Assembly: GCA_029783825.1 (NCBI GenBank)
Contig: JAREIK010016256.1
Span: 124,001 to 188,000, forward strand
Direction of reading: 5' to 3'
Source of the DNA: Sapria himalayana
Lineage: Eukaryota; Streptophyta; Magnoliopsida; Malpighiales; Rafflesiaceae
DNA length: 64,000 bases
Shown here: piece after piece, positions 50,946 through 64,000 of the stretch
Position numbering within the stretch: the stretch's first letter is position 1
Layout of the letters: each line of letters begins with the position of its first letter
Translations under genes and position numbers: made by a program
Notes under the pieces: generated by a model
What the model was told of the DNA's origin: nothing
The model's database searches: none
The model's input: the letters and a program-made list of their open reading frames with translations, nothing else

Positions 50946-53119
50946 ATAAATAATATATAAATATTTATCAATAAATAATAGTGTATTAATTTATTTTTTG
51001 ATCATAATTATATTTATATTTATATTTAGTTTATTTATATCTATCAATAAAATTGTTTATTTTTAATTTACATGATATATAATTATTAAGTTTATTATAA
51101 CTAAATATTGTTATCACATTTGAAAAAAATTTAAAAATTATTATATATATAAAGGTTAACACCTTCAAAATTAATACAAAATTTGAAAAATAATTTTTTT
51201 GTTATTTCATTATTTAAACAAAACATATAAACTATTAAATGCCTAAACACTTAAATCAGTAAACTCCTAAACACCTAAATACTTAAACCATTAAACAAGT
51301 ATATCCTAAATAATTAATCATAAATCTCATTTTTATTTGTATTCATCATAATTTCTATATTCATTTTAATTATTTATTAGTTTATTTTTATAGAAATATT
51401 AATTACAAAATAAAATTATGAATGAGACAAATATAATTTAAATAATTTATCTTCATCAAAAAAATTTATAAGCTTTTAAAAAGAATCAAAATTTTAAAAA
51501 TAAAAAATTATTATTTAATAATATATTTTACTTTGATTTTGAATCATTTTAGGTTTCGCAAATATATTTTAATTAATATCTATCTTATTAATATTAGTTT
51601 ATTAATCTATTTTATGATCATTATTATAATATCGATCAATAAAATTATTTATATTGAATTTACATGATATTTAATTTTTATGATTATTATAATTAAATAT
51701 TGTATTAACATTTGAAAAAAAAATTAAAAATTATAATATTTTCAATGGTTATAACCTTGAAAATGAGAAAAAAACATTAAAATAATTTTTTTGTTTTTAA
51801 TTATTTATATAAAACCTATAAACCATAAAATACCTAAATACTTAAATTACTAAACTCCTAAACCCTGATACTACTGCACCAAACACACATAACGACGGAC
51901 CACAGTACACACGTGCACATATTCTTATCCATTTCGGTGTAGCATTTAGAGGGGCCAGTAAGTCCTGGAAGCAGCTAGAAGTATGGGCCACCAGCTTAGA
52001 GAGGGCCCCACTAGCAAGCCAGGATTATAACATTCAGACAACTGATGAGACCGAGCAAAGTGGTCGGTAGTAAACCCAGGATTAGCTAGGAGTGGGTCCC
52101 ACTAGCCATATCAGGCAGCATAGAGGGCCACCCAACCATCGCCCAATAGGAGTAGCGGGTTATCCATGATTAATTTTAGAGCCAGTAAAATCCGAAGCAT
52201 CGCCAAGCAGGAGCAGTAAGCAATTAAGTCCTAGACAGGCCACATGGGATCTAACGATTCAAACTTATAGTTTATGTTTGTAGTCTTATTTGTATTTTGG
52301 ACTTTGTATGCACCATGTACTTGTAGAGACGGATCATGACATACTCACACACACAATCTTGTCTGTTCTCTACGTAGCATGCAATGAGGGAAACTAGACC
52401 CATGAGTATCTCTAAGTGGGGCCTACTAATGCATTTTGTAAATACACATTAGGCGATGCTACACTCCCTGGAGCAGAAGACCCATATTTATAGCATTATG
52501 TAATTTTACTTGTATTCTAGCTTGGTTGTATGCATAGATAATTAGACTATGAGATGGATCTCATCACACATGCACACTGATGCATGCATATTTTTTTATA
52601 TTTTGTCGGTGCAACATACAGCCACTTCTTGGAGCTTGAGGAGGAAGCATTCTAACCCAAGAGATACTATTTTGAGGATCATTGGAGCAAAAGAAGGTGG
52701 AATTCAGAGGTGAGAATGAATTGACAAAGTCCCGTAGATAATGACTTGTGGATTTATGGGTATTTAGTTTTACATGTATTCCATTGCATAGCAATGACAT
52801 AGGCAAATATTTGATGTTGCATGTCACACAAATGCACAATCTTATATTTGCATAGTTTTAATATGGTGCATCATTCAGGTTCGTCCAAAATGCTTGGACT
52901 AATCCGAATGGAAAGAACGCAGTGCGCATAATGACTCAATGCCAACTCTGATGTCCGGGAATGCCAGGTGATTTTAGTTGTATTAGTACGCTTGGAATTA
53001 TTAGGCATTATGTTTTTTTATGTATTTTATTCATAGAATCATTAAGGTGCATGGGATTAGGTGGGCTACCTAAATTAGTCAAGTTTTTAGTATCTTGTAT
53101 GTTGTGTGCCTAAATGATA

Positions 53120-53158
53120 AATAAAGTGTGTATTTTCCAAAAAAAAAACAAAAAAAAA
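53120..53158 (+). promoter_or_regulatory. AATAAA signal and A-rich tail (island 3)
   Basis: AATAAA at 53,120-53,125, then an A-rich run at 53,139-53,158 interrupted by one C. It directly precedes the telomere-like tract, as in the other two islands. Confidence 0.45.
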
Positions 53159-53161
53159 CCA

Positions 53162-53235
53162 TAAACCCTAAACTTAAAATCCTGAACCTTAAACCATAAA
53201 CTATAACCCTACTCCATAAACCCTAAATCCTAAAT
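53162..53235 (+). repeat. Degenerate 7-bp telomere-like tract (island 3)
   Basis: TAAACCC-based units (ATAAACCCTAAAC at the start, CATAAACCCTAAATCCTAAA near the end), collinear with 28,630-28,698. Confidence 0.8.
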
Positions 53236-54345
53236 CTCATGTTTTGCACTTTTATAATCAAATGACTAAGTGTTAAATTTAAATTGAAATTCACAACTTT
53301 AAGGAATGTCACAGATTTATCTTTTTGTATATGTAACACAAAGTCATGACTCAAGGGGTGATTTATGGATTTAGTCACTTTCTTGCTTTAGATTATTGTA
53401 GCATTAGCAATGGTCAATATTGTATATTTTATCTCCAGAAAACAAAATAATATCGTTGAGAATATGCCATAACTTGTGTCTCTCTGTTGAACATATTGTT
53501 ATGGCACTAAGAATGATCATGAATACATATTTAATCACTATAATACAGGGTCACAGTAATGTATATGACCATAGCTTGTGCATTTTATCTTTATTTTGCA
53601 AAGTCATTGCTCTAGGATGTATCATAACTTTGGACATTTCTCAAGAGCAAAAGTCATGACCCTAGAAATAGTTAAAGCTATAGTACTACTCTTTATAACT
53701 TTCTATAGCTATAATTCTTGGGATTGGAAATATAACTATGGCTTTTTACTTTGATTTGTGACCTTGAGTGTCAACAAGCAATACTAATATTTTGATCAAT
53801 GATTAAAACCTTTTATACATTTGAATATGATTCATTTATATCTTTATGGGTATTGTGAGCTTGTATAAATAACTCATTTAATATAAAAACAAAGAAATGA
53901 TACTTTTCATATGAATGAGGATATAAAAAAAAAGGATTAGACATGCCAATAAAATAAATTTTTTGATTCTTGATTGAAAGAGAGCCCATACTTCTTGCCT
54001 TGCTCAAACCACCATGGGGCTAGTTTGTTCTAATAGGCTACAAGGTGGTTATTTTTTTAGAGGTGAAATATGTTTTAAAAAATTGCTTTGAGTGTGTGCA
54101 TGAGAGATATTTTAGAAGAAATTACAATAATCAATATAAATAGCATCCTCAACAACTAGCTATTTCAACACATAGGGGTACAACTTTGGTTTAGTCTGTT
54201 TGCGTACATGAATCAAATTACCTTTGATAGCCAAGTGATTCAACATAAATTTGATGAGACATAATATAGATAAAGTAAAAGCTCCTATTATTTTGGTTAC
54301 AGCTTTAGCAATCATTCTAGAGTTAAGAGAGGAATAAAATAAATT

Positions 54346-57300
54346 ATTTTAATTATTCACTATAATTTTAATTTTAATTATTTATCAGTTTATTTTTATA
54401 GAAATATTAATTACAAAATAAATTATTAGTGAGACAGATCTAATTTAAATTAAACTAGTATATCCTAAATAATAAAGAATAGATCTCATTTTTTTATTGT
54501 AATTTTAAATATTCAAATTTAATTATTTATTTGTTTATTTTTATATAAATATTAATTACAAAATAAATTATGAGTTACACAAATATAATTTATATAAATT
54601 ATTTTTCATTCAAAATAATATAGATAAACTTTTTAAAACAAATTCAAAACATAAAATTATTATATAGTAATATATTTTTCTTTGCTTCTGAATCATTTTA
54701 GATTTTGTAATTATATTATAATTGATATCTATCTTATTAATAATAGATTATTAATTTATTTTTGATCATTATTAGAATATTTATCGAAAAAATAGTTTAT
54801 ATTGAATTTATATGATATATAAATATAATTATTATTATAACTAAATATTAAATTCACTTTTGAAAAAAATTTAAAAATTATTATATTTTCTAAGGTTATA
54901 TAACCTTTGAAAATATCAAAAAATAATAAAAATAAATTTTTTGTTTTTTTATTTCATAAATAAAACTTATAAACTACTAAATGCATACACAGTTAAATAA
55001 GTAAACTCCTACACCCCGTAAAGGCTAAATACAGTAACCATTAATCCGATATATAATACATAATAAATAATAAATCTAATTTTTATTTCTATTTATTATA
55101 ATTTTAAATATTCATTTTAATTATTTATTAGTTTATTTTTATATAAATATTTATTTCAAAATAAATTATGAATGCGACAAATATAATTTAAATAATTTAT
55201 TTTTAATGAAATAATATATATATGCATATAAAAGAAGTAAAAATTTAAAAATTTAAAATGTTTATCTAGTAATATATTTTACTTTAATTTTGAATCAAAT
55301 TGGGTTTTGTAAAGATTTTTTAATTTATTTTTATCTTTTTATTAATAGTTTATTAATTTAATTTTTGATCATTATTATAATATCTATCAATAAAATTGTT
55401 TATATTGAATTTATATGATATATAATTATTAATATTATTATAACTATAATATTATATGTACAATAAAAAAAATTTTAAATATTATTATATTTTCAAAGGT
55501 TATAACCTATGAAAATTAGAAAAAATTATAAAATATTTTTTATTATTTTGTTATTTAAATAAAATATATAAACCACTAAATGCCTAAAAACATAAATCGC
55601 TAAATTTTCAAATGATAAAACATCTAAATACTTAAACCATTAAACTGGTATACATTAATAATAAATAATAAATGTCATTTTAATTTTTATTCAGTATAAT
55701 TTAAAATTTTTATTTTAATTAAATATCAGTTTTATTTATAGAAATATTAATTATAAAATAAATTATTAGTGAGACAGATATAATTAAAATTAAACTATTA
55801 TACCATAAATAATAATTAATAAATCTCATTTTTTTTCATTATAATTTTAAATATTCATTTTAATAATTTATTTGTTTATTTTTATATAATTATTAATAAA
55901 AAATAAATTATGAGTTAGACAAATATAATTTATATAAATTATTTTTAATCAAAAAATATAAATAAACGTTTTAAAATAAAAAAAATCAATAAAAAAAATT
56001 ATTATATTGTAATATATTTTGCTTTGCTTTTGAATTATTTTAGGTTTTGTAATTTTATTTTAATTGATACCTATCTTCTTAATAATAGATTATTTATTTA
56101 TTTTTTGATCATTATTAGAATATTTATCAATAAAATTGTTTATATTGAATTTATATGATATATAAATATAATGATTATTATAACTAAATATTGTATTTAA
56201 TTTTGAAAAAAAAATTAAAAATTATTATATTTTCAAATGTTATAACCTTAGAAAATGAGAAAAAATAATAAAAATAAATTTTTAGTTATTTCATTTTTTA
56301 AATAAAACCTATAGATCTTTAAATGCTTACTTACTTAAATCAGTAAGCTCATAAATCCCGAAACCCCTACATACATAAACCTTTTAACCGGTATATACTA
56401 CTTAATAAATAATAAATCTCATTTTTATTTCTATTTATTATAATTTTAAATATTCATTTAAATTATTTATAGTTTAATTTTTTAGAAAAATTAATTCCAA
56501 AATAAATTTCGAGTGAGACAAATATTATTTAAATAATTTATTTTAATACAAAAAATATAAGCTTATAAAAAGAGGAAAATTTTAAAAATTAAATATTATT
56601 ATTTAGTAATATATTTTGATTTGATTATGAATCATTTTGTGTTATGTAAATATATTTTAATTAATATATATATTATTAATAATAAATTATTAATTTAATT
56701 TTTGATCATCATTATAATATCTATCAATAAAATTATTTATATTGAATTTACATGATATATAATTAGTAAGATTAATATAATTATACAATGTATTCACATT
56801 TCAAAAAATTTTAAAAAATATTTTATTTTCAAAGATAATAACTTTTGAAAATTAGAAAAAATCAAAAAAATAATTTTAAATTTTTATTATATAAATAAAA
56901 CCTATAAACCACTAAATGCCTAAAAATATAAATTGCTAAACTATTAAAGAACAAAGAACCTAAATAATCAAACTATTAAACAGGCATACCATATATAATA
57001 AATCATAAATCTCATTTTAATTTGTATTCATTATAATTTTAAATATTCATTTTAATTATTTATTATTTTATTTTTTATAGAAACATCAATCACAAAATAA
57101 ATAATTAGTGAGATAAATATAATTTTAATAATTTTTTTTAATAAAAAAAGTAAGCTTATATAAAGAAGTTAAAATTTTTTTAAAAAATTATTATTTAGTA
57201 ATATATTTTACTTTGATTTTGAATAATTATATATAGGTTCTACAATTATATTTTAATTGTAATCAATCTTATTAATAATAGTTTATTAATTTATTATTTG

Positions 57301-58316
57301 ATCATTTTTATAATATTGAACAATAAAATTACTTATTTTCAATTAAAATGTCTTATAATTATTAAGTTATTATAACTAAATATTATATTTACATTTGAAA
57401 CAAATTTAAAAATTATTATATTTTCTAAGGTTATAACCATCAAAAATGATAAAAAATCACAAAAATAATTTTTTATTTTTTTATTATTTAAATAAAACTT
57501 ATAAACCACTAAATTCCTAAACATTTAAATCTCTAGACTCTTAAACAACAAAACCTTCTAAATACTCATACCATTAACCCTATATAACCTAAATAATAAA
57601 TAATAAATCTCATTTTTATTTGTATTCATTTTAATTTTAAATATTCATTATAATGTTAAATATTCATTTTAATTATTTTTTAGTTTATTTTTATAGAAAT
57701 ATTAATTACAAAATAAATAATGAGTGAGACATATATAATTTAAATAAATTATTTTTTATGAAAAAAAATAAGCTTATAAAAATAAACAAAATTTCAAAAA
57801 TTTAAAATTTTAATTAGTAATATAATTTACTTTGATTTTTAATTATTTTGGGTTCTGCAAATATATTTTAATTAATATCTAACTGATTAATAATAGTTTT
57901 TTAATTTATTTTTTGATCATTTTTATAATATATATTAATACATTTTTTATATTGAATCTAGAACAAATATATTTATTAAGATTATTATAACTAAGTATTG
58001 TATTCATATTTTAGAATAATTAAAAAATTATTATATTTTTAAAGGTCATAACCTTTCAAAATCACGAAAATTCATAAATTTAATTTTTTTGTTATTTCAT
58101 TGATTAAATAAAACCTATAAACACGAAAATGTGTAAACATATATATCAATAAACTCCTTAACCCCAGAACCACAAAAAACATAAACAATTAAATAGTTAT
58201 ACCCTAAATAATAAATAATAAAACTCATTTTTATTAGTATTCATTATAATTTTAAATATACATTTTAATTATTTATTAGTTTAATTTTATAGAAATATAA
58301 ATTAAAAAATAAATTA
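54346..58316 (+). repeat. Satellite, forward block after island 3
   Basis: Forward monomers with cassettes near 54,965, 55,565, 56,305, 56,900, 57,495 and 58,110, plus partial second cassettes near 54,460 and 55,790. A local ~25 bp duplication (TTTTAAATATTCATT) lies at 57,635-57,670. It ends at the fold-back at 58,228-58,378. No gene seen. Confidence 0.85.
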
Positions 58317-58378
58317 TAAAATAAACTAATAAATAATTAAAATAAATATTTAAAATTATAATGAATACGAATAAAACT
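58228..58378. repeat. Fold-back inversion junction with ~55 bp arms
   Basis: The forward segment 58,228-58,283 and the reverse segment 58,321-58,378 are inverted copies of the same monomer part (GTATTCATTATAATTTTAAA on the left and its complement on the right), with few mismatches and a ~37 bp spacer. It marks entry into the small inverted piece. Confidence 0.8.
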
Positions 58379-58886
58379 AAGATTTATGATTTATTATATA
58401 GACTATACTAATTTAATGTTTTAAGTATTTATGGGCTTCGGGGTTTAGTAGTTTAGTCATTTTAGTATTTAGTCATTTAGTGGTTTATAGCTTTTATATA
58501 AAACATAAAATAACAAAAAATTTAATTTTGATATTTTTTATCATTTTCAAAGGTTATAACCTTTGAAAATATAATAATTTAAAATTTTTTTTTTGAAAAG
58601 TGAATACAATATGAAGTTATAATATTAATAATAATTATATATCATATAAATTCAATATAACCTATTTTATTGATATTTATTATAATAATGATTATAAAAA
58701 AGTAATAACCAATTATTAATAAGATAAATATTGTTTAAAATATATTTGTAAAACCTAAAATGACTCAAAATCAAAGTGAAATATTTTACTAAAACTTAAT
58801 TTTAAATTTTTAAATTTTTCTATCCATTTATAAGCCTATATATTTTTTGATGAAAAATAAATTATTTAATTATATTTGTCTCAGTA
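58316..58886 (-). repeat. Single inverted satellite monomer (~570 bp)
   Basis: One monomer in reverse orientation between forward arrays. Its cassette reads as TTTAGT/TTTAGG-rich sequence at 58,410-58,500, and its palindrome lies at 58,543-58,570. The exit at ~58,885 also looks like a fold-back: the reverse AAATTATTTAATTATATTTG before it is matched by the forward form at 58,927-58,945. Confidence 0.8.
58543..58570. repeat. Perfect 28-bp palindrome in small inverted segment
   Basis: Perfect dyad in the isolated inverted monomer at 58,316-58,886. Confidence 0.9.
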
Positions 58887-61800
58887 GATTTATTAATTAC
58901 AAAATAAATTATTAGTGCGACATATATAATTTAAATAATTTATTTTTTATCAAAAAAAATGCTCATAAAAAGAGGCAAAATTTTAAAAATAAAAAATTAT
59001 TATTTAATAATATATCTTATTTTGATTTTGAATCATTTTAGATTTTACAATTATATTTTAATTTATATCATTCTTATAAATACTAGTTTATTAATTTATT
59101 TATTGATCATTATTATAATATATATCAATAAAATTATTTATATTGAGTTTACATTATATATAGTTATTAAGATTATTATAACTAAATATTATATTCACAT
59201 TTAAAGAAAATAAATAATATTTATTTTCTAAGGTAACAACCTTCAAAAATTAAAAAAAAATCATAAAATTAAATTTTTTGTTTATTCATTCTTTAAAAAA
59301 AACTATAAATCACAAAAGGTCTAAACAATTAATTCACTATACTCCAAAACCACAAAACACCTAAATACTTAAACCATTGAACCGATATATCCTGGATAAT
59401 AAATAATAAATCTCAATTTTATTTGTATTCATTATAATTTTAAATATTCATTTTAATTATTTAGAAGTTTATAATTATAATTTTATAAATTATAAAATAA
59501 ATTATGAGTAAGACAAATATAATTTAAATAATTTATTTTTAATAACAAAAATATAAACTTATAAAAAAAGCAAAACATTAAAAAAATTTATTATTTAGTA
59601 GTATATTTTACTTTGATTTGAATAAATTTATATTTTGCAAATACTTTTTAAATAATAACTATTTTATTAATAATAGTTTATTAATTTATTTTTTGATTAT
59701 AATTATAATATCTAGCAATTTAATTATTTATATTGAATTTAATGAATTATAATTATGAAGATTATTATAAATAAAAATTGTATTTACATTTGAAAAAAAA
59801 TTAAAAATTATTATATTTTCAAAGGATATAATCTACAAAAATTAGAAAAAATAATAAAAATATATTTTTTGCTATATCATTGTTTAAATAAAACTTATAA
59901 ACCATTAAATGCATAAACACTTAAACAACTAAACTCCTAAACACAAAAGCGCCTAAATATGTTAAACCTTTATACTCGTAAACCATAAATATAATTTAAA
60001 TAATTTATTAAAATATTAATGACAAAATAAATTATGAGTGATACAAATATAATATAAATAATTTATTTTTCATCAAAAAAATATATAAGCTTATAAAAAG
60101 AATCAAAAACTAAAAAACAAAAAGTATTATTTAGTAATATATTTTACTTGGATTTTGAATAATTTTAGGTTTTGCAATTATATTTTAATTTATATCCATC
60201 ATAATAATAATAATATATTAATTTATTTTTTGATAATTGATATCATATCTATGAATAAAATTGTTTATTTTTAGTTTATATTATATATAATTATAAAGAT
60301 TATTATTACTAAATATTATATTCACATTTTTAAAAAATTTTAAAATTATTATATTGTCAAAGGTTATAACCTTTGAAAATATGACAAAATATCAAAAATA
60401 ATTTTTTTGTTATTTCATTGTTTAAACAAAACCTATAAACTACTAAATGCCTAAAAATATAAATTGCTAAAGTCCTAAACGAAAAAACCTCTAAATATTT
60501 AATATATTCAACTGATATACATTAAGAATAATTCATAAATATCATTTTAATTTTTATTCAGTATAATTTTAAATTTTTATTTTAATTATTTAAGAGTTTA
60601 TTTTTATTGAAATATTAATTACAAAATAAATTATTAGTGCGGCAGATATAATTTAAATTAAACTGGTATACCCTAAATAATAAAAAAAATCTCATTTTTT
60701 TTCATTATAATTTTAAATATTCATTTTAATTATTTATTTGTATATGTGTATATATATATTAAATATAAAATAAATTATAAGTTAGACAAATATAATTTTA
60801 ATAAATTATTTTTCATCAAAAAAATATAGATAAACTTATAATAAAAAAAAATTAAAAACAAAATTTTAATATATAGTAATATAATTTGCTTTGCTTCTGA
60901 ATCATTATAGGTTTTGTAATTATATTTTAATTGATATCTATCTTATTAATAATAGATTATTAATTTATTGTCGATCATTTTTAGAATATTTATCTATAAT
61001 ATTGTTTATATTGAATTTATATGTTATATAAATATAATAATTATTATAACTAAATATTGAATTCGCATTTGAAAAAAATTAAAAAATTATTATATTTTCA
61101 AAGGTTATAACCTTTGAAATATAAAAAAATAATAAAAATAAATTTTATGTTATTTTATTTTTTAAATAAAATCTATAAACCACTAAATGCATACACAATT
61201 AAATCAGTATACTCCTAAACCCCGTAATACCTAAATACATAAACCATTAAACCACTATATAATACAGAATAATTAATAAATCAAATTTTTATTTCTATTT
61301 ATTATTATTTTAAATATTCATTGAAATATTTATTAGTTTATTTTTATAGAAATATTTATTTTAAAATAAATTATGAGTAAGACAAATATAATTTAAACAA
61401 TTTATTTTTAATCATAAAATTTATACTCTTATAAAAGAAGTAAAATTTAAAAATTAAAAATTATTATTCATTAATATATTTTAGTTTTATTTTGAATCAA
61501 TTTGTGTTTTGTAAATATTTTTTAATGAATATCTATCTTATTATTAAAAGTTTATTAATTTAATTTTTTATCATTATTATAATAACTATCAATAAAATTG
61601 TTTATATTGAATTTATATGATGTATGATTATTAATAATATTATAACTAAATATTGTATTCGCATTACAAGAAATTTTAAATCTCAAAACCATTAAACTGG
61701 TATACATTAATAATAAATCATAAATCTCATTTTAATTTTTATTTAGTATAATTTTAAATTTTTATTTTAATTATTTATTAATTTATTTTTAAAGAAATAT

Positions 61801-64000
61801 TAATTACAAAATAAATTATTAGTGAGAGATATAATTTAAATAATTTATATTTCATCAAAAAATATATAAGCTTATAAAAATAGGCACAATTTTAAAATCA
61901 AAAATTTATTATTTAGTAAAATATTTTACTTTGTATCATTTTAGAATTTGCATTTATATTTAAATTTATATCATTCTTTTTAATAATAGTTTATTAATTA
62001 TTTATTGATAATAATTATAATATCTATTAATAAAATTAATTATATCGAGTTTACATTATATATAATTTTTAAGATTATCATAACTAAATATAATATTCAC
62101 ATTTATAAAAAAATTAAAAATTATTATATTTTCAAATGTTATAACCTTCAAAAATTAAAAAAAACAAAAAATTAAATTTTTTGTTTTTTCATTATTTAAA
62201 TAAAAACTATAAATCACTAAAGGCATAAACACTTAAATCACTAAACCCATAAACACCTAGATACCTAAACCTTTAAAACTGTATATTCTGAATAATAAAT
62301 AATAAATCTCACTTTTATTTGTATTCATTACAATTTAAATATTCATTTTAATTATTTTTTAGTTTATTTTTATATAATTATAAATTACAAAATATATTAT
62401 GAGGAAGACAAATATAATTTAAATAATATACTTTTATGAATAATAAATATATACTTATAAAAAGAATCAAAATATCAAAAATATTATTATTTAGTAATTT
62501 ATTTTACTTTGATATTGAATAAATTTATGTTTTGCAAATATATTTTAAATATTATCTATTTTATTTATAATAGTTTATTAATTTAATTTTTGATCATTAA
62601 TATAATATCTATCAATATAATTCTTTATATTGAATTTATATGATATATAATTATTAATATTATCATAACTAAATATAGTATTCACATTTAAAAAAAATTT
62701 AAAAATTGTTATATTTTCAAATGTTATAACCATAAAAAATTAGAAAAAATAACGAAAAATAAATTTTTCTTTATATCATTGTTTAAATAAAACATATAAA
62801 CCATTAAATACCTAAACACATAAATCTCTAAACTTCTAAAACCTAAAGCCCCTAAATACTTAAACCTTTAAACTAGTAAACCATAAATATAATTTAAATA
62901 ATTTATTGAAATATTAATTAAAAAATAAATTATGAGTGATACAAATATAATTTAAATAATTTATTTTTTATCAAAAAAATTTATAATCTGATAAAATGAG
63001 GCAAAAACTAAAAAACAAACATTATTATTTAGTAATAAATTTACTTTGATATTTAATAATTTTTGTTTTTGTAATTAAATTTTAATTTATATCTATTATA
63101 TTAATAATTGTTTATTAATTTATTTTTTAATAATTGATATAATATCTATCAATAAAATTGTTTATATTTAGTTTATATTATATATTGTTATTATAATTAT
63201 TATTACTAAATATTATATTCACATTTTTAAAAAATTTTAAAATTATTATATGTTCAAAGGTTATAATCTTTGAAAATTTGAAAAAATATCAAAAATAATT
63301 TATTTATTATTTCATTATTTAAATAAAACCTATAAACCACTAAATGCCTAAATAGTTAAATGAATAACTTCTAAATATATAAAACCCTAAATAGATAATT
63401 TTTTTAATCAGATATATCCTAGATAATAAACAATAAATCTCATTTTTATTTTTTTCATTATAATTTTAAATATTCATTTTAATTATTTATTTGTTTATTT
63501 TTTTATAAATATTAATTACAAAATAAATTATGCATTAGACAATTATATTTTATATAAATTATTTTTCATCAAAAAAATATATATAAACTTAATAAAAGAA
63601 AAAAAATTAAAAACAAAAAATTATTATATAATAATATAATTTTCTTTGCATCTGAATCATTATTGCTTTTGTAATTATATTTTAATTAATATCTATCTTA
63701 TTAATAATAGATTATTAATTTATTTTCTGATCATAATTATAATATTTATCAATAAAATTATTTATATTGAATTTATATGATATTTAAATATAATGATTTT
63801 TATAACTAAATATTGAATTCCCTTTTGAAAAAAATTTTAAAATTATTATATTTTCAAAGATTATAACCTATGAAAATTTGAAAAAAAAACATATTTTTTT
63901 GATATTTCATTGTTTAAATAAAACCTATAAACCACTAAATGCCTAAACACTTAAATCAATAACTCCTAATATTCTAAAACCCTAAATAAATAATAATAAT
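58887..64000 (+). repeat. Satellite, forward block to right edge
   Basis: Forward monomers with cassettes near 59,295, 59,890, 60,430, 61,175, 62,205, 62,800, 63,330 and 63,930. The segment 59,290-61,175 parallels 21,194-23,062. The monomer at 61,665-61,690 has the deletion junction that the reverse block also carries at 32,545 and 46,480. The array continues past the window. No gene seen. Confidence 0.85.

Larger units (their letters stand above)
49598..51866 (+). repeat. Satellite, forward block before island 3
   Basis: Forward monomers with cassettes near 49,600 (partial), 50,090, 50,840, 51,230 and 51,820. It corresponds to 21,800-22,890 joined directly to 26,190-27,337, so about 3.3 kb present upstream of island 1 is absent here. 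The join lies near 50,670-50,690, within the TTGTTTATATTGAATTTACA segment. Confidence 0.85.
51867..54345 (+). repeat. Island 3: third copy of the ~2.47 kb island
   Basis: Collinear with island 1, with the same satellite phase on both sides (cassette cut after TAAACCCT; satellite resuming at TTTTAATTATTCA). The A-tail is at 53,139-53,158, the telomere-like tract at 53,162-53,235, the ~100 bp subrepeats at about 53,337-53,660, and then AT-rich unique sequence. The ~91-codon minus-strand frame at 52,564-52,839 is open here and in island 2 but broken in island 1. Its substitutions are mostly amino-acid-changing, so I do not call it a gene. Confidence 0.85.

Noticed and set aside
1..64000. Organellar genome or bacterial AT-rich genome.
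   Set aside because: No organellar genes, tRNAs or rRNAs over 64 kb. The satellite structure with telomere-like motifs and a solo LTR points to a nuclear chromosome.
1..64000. CRISPR array.
   Set aside because: The repeat unit is hundreds of bases long and there are no short direct repeats with unique spacers. The 28 bp palindromes are spaced by homologous satellite, not by spacers.

Overview
The window is almost entirely satellite DNA from a eukaryotic nuclear genome. I find no supportable protein-coding gene, tRNA, rRNA, CRISPR array or bacterial-type feature. The organism is most likely a plant or another green-lineage species. The reasons are degenerate CCCTAAA-type telomere-like tracts, a probable solo LTR of a plant-like retrotransposon, and AT-extreme tandem arrays. 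CCCTAAA-type telomeres also occur in some algae and apicomplexans, so this placement is an inference.

The array is built from a monomer of about 595 bp that is extremely A+T-rich by eye. Each full monomer contains, in order on its forward strand: (i) a cassette of about nine or ten degenerate TAAANNNN 8-mers (consensus close to TAAACCCC); (ii) an AT-rich body; (iii) a palindrome with core CAAAGGTTATAACCTTTG, which extends to 28 bp when perfect. A second length class of about 745 bp carries a partial internal duplication of roughly 150 bp. Short classes of about 420-530 bp carry deletions. Monomers form higher-order repeats (HORs). A block at about 2.9-14.1 kb recurs at 14.1-20.7 kb with the same monomer order but about 4.3 kb missing.

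Layout: forward satellite 1-31,256 (the first ~28 bp are not satellite); reverse satellite about 31,257-49,597; forward 49,598-58,316; one inverted monomer-sized piece 58,316-58,886; forward to 64,000. Two of the four polarity switches lie in fold-back (hairpin-capable) sequence, and a third probably does.

Three copies of a higher-GC island of about 2.46 kb interrupt the array at the same monomer phase: 27,338-29,806 (+), 33,696-36,151 (-) and 51,867-54,345 (+). Each island follows the polarity of its surrounding satellite and shares its flanks, so the islands were co-amplified with the array rather than inserted three times. Each holds diverged ~215-260 bp subrepeats, an AATAAA plus A-rich tail, a 7-bp-period plant-telomere-like tract, and diverged ~100 bp subrepeats. 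Short ORFs in the islands change as neutral DNA would.

A single 577 bp insertion at 42,384-42,960 (TG...CA ends, 5 bp ATTAT target duplication) looks like a solo LTR and post-dates the amplification. The most interesting candidate is the satellite itself: a telomere-like cassette plus a long palindrome in each monomer, in an array with inverted blocks. This would fit a centromeric, pericentromeric or subtelomeric domain, but the sequence alone cannot say which. Junction coordinates are read by eye and are good to about 10 bp.
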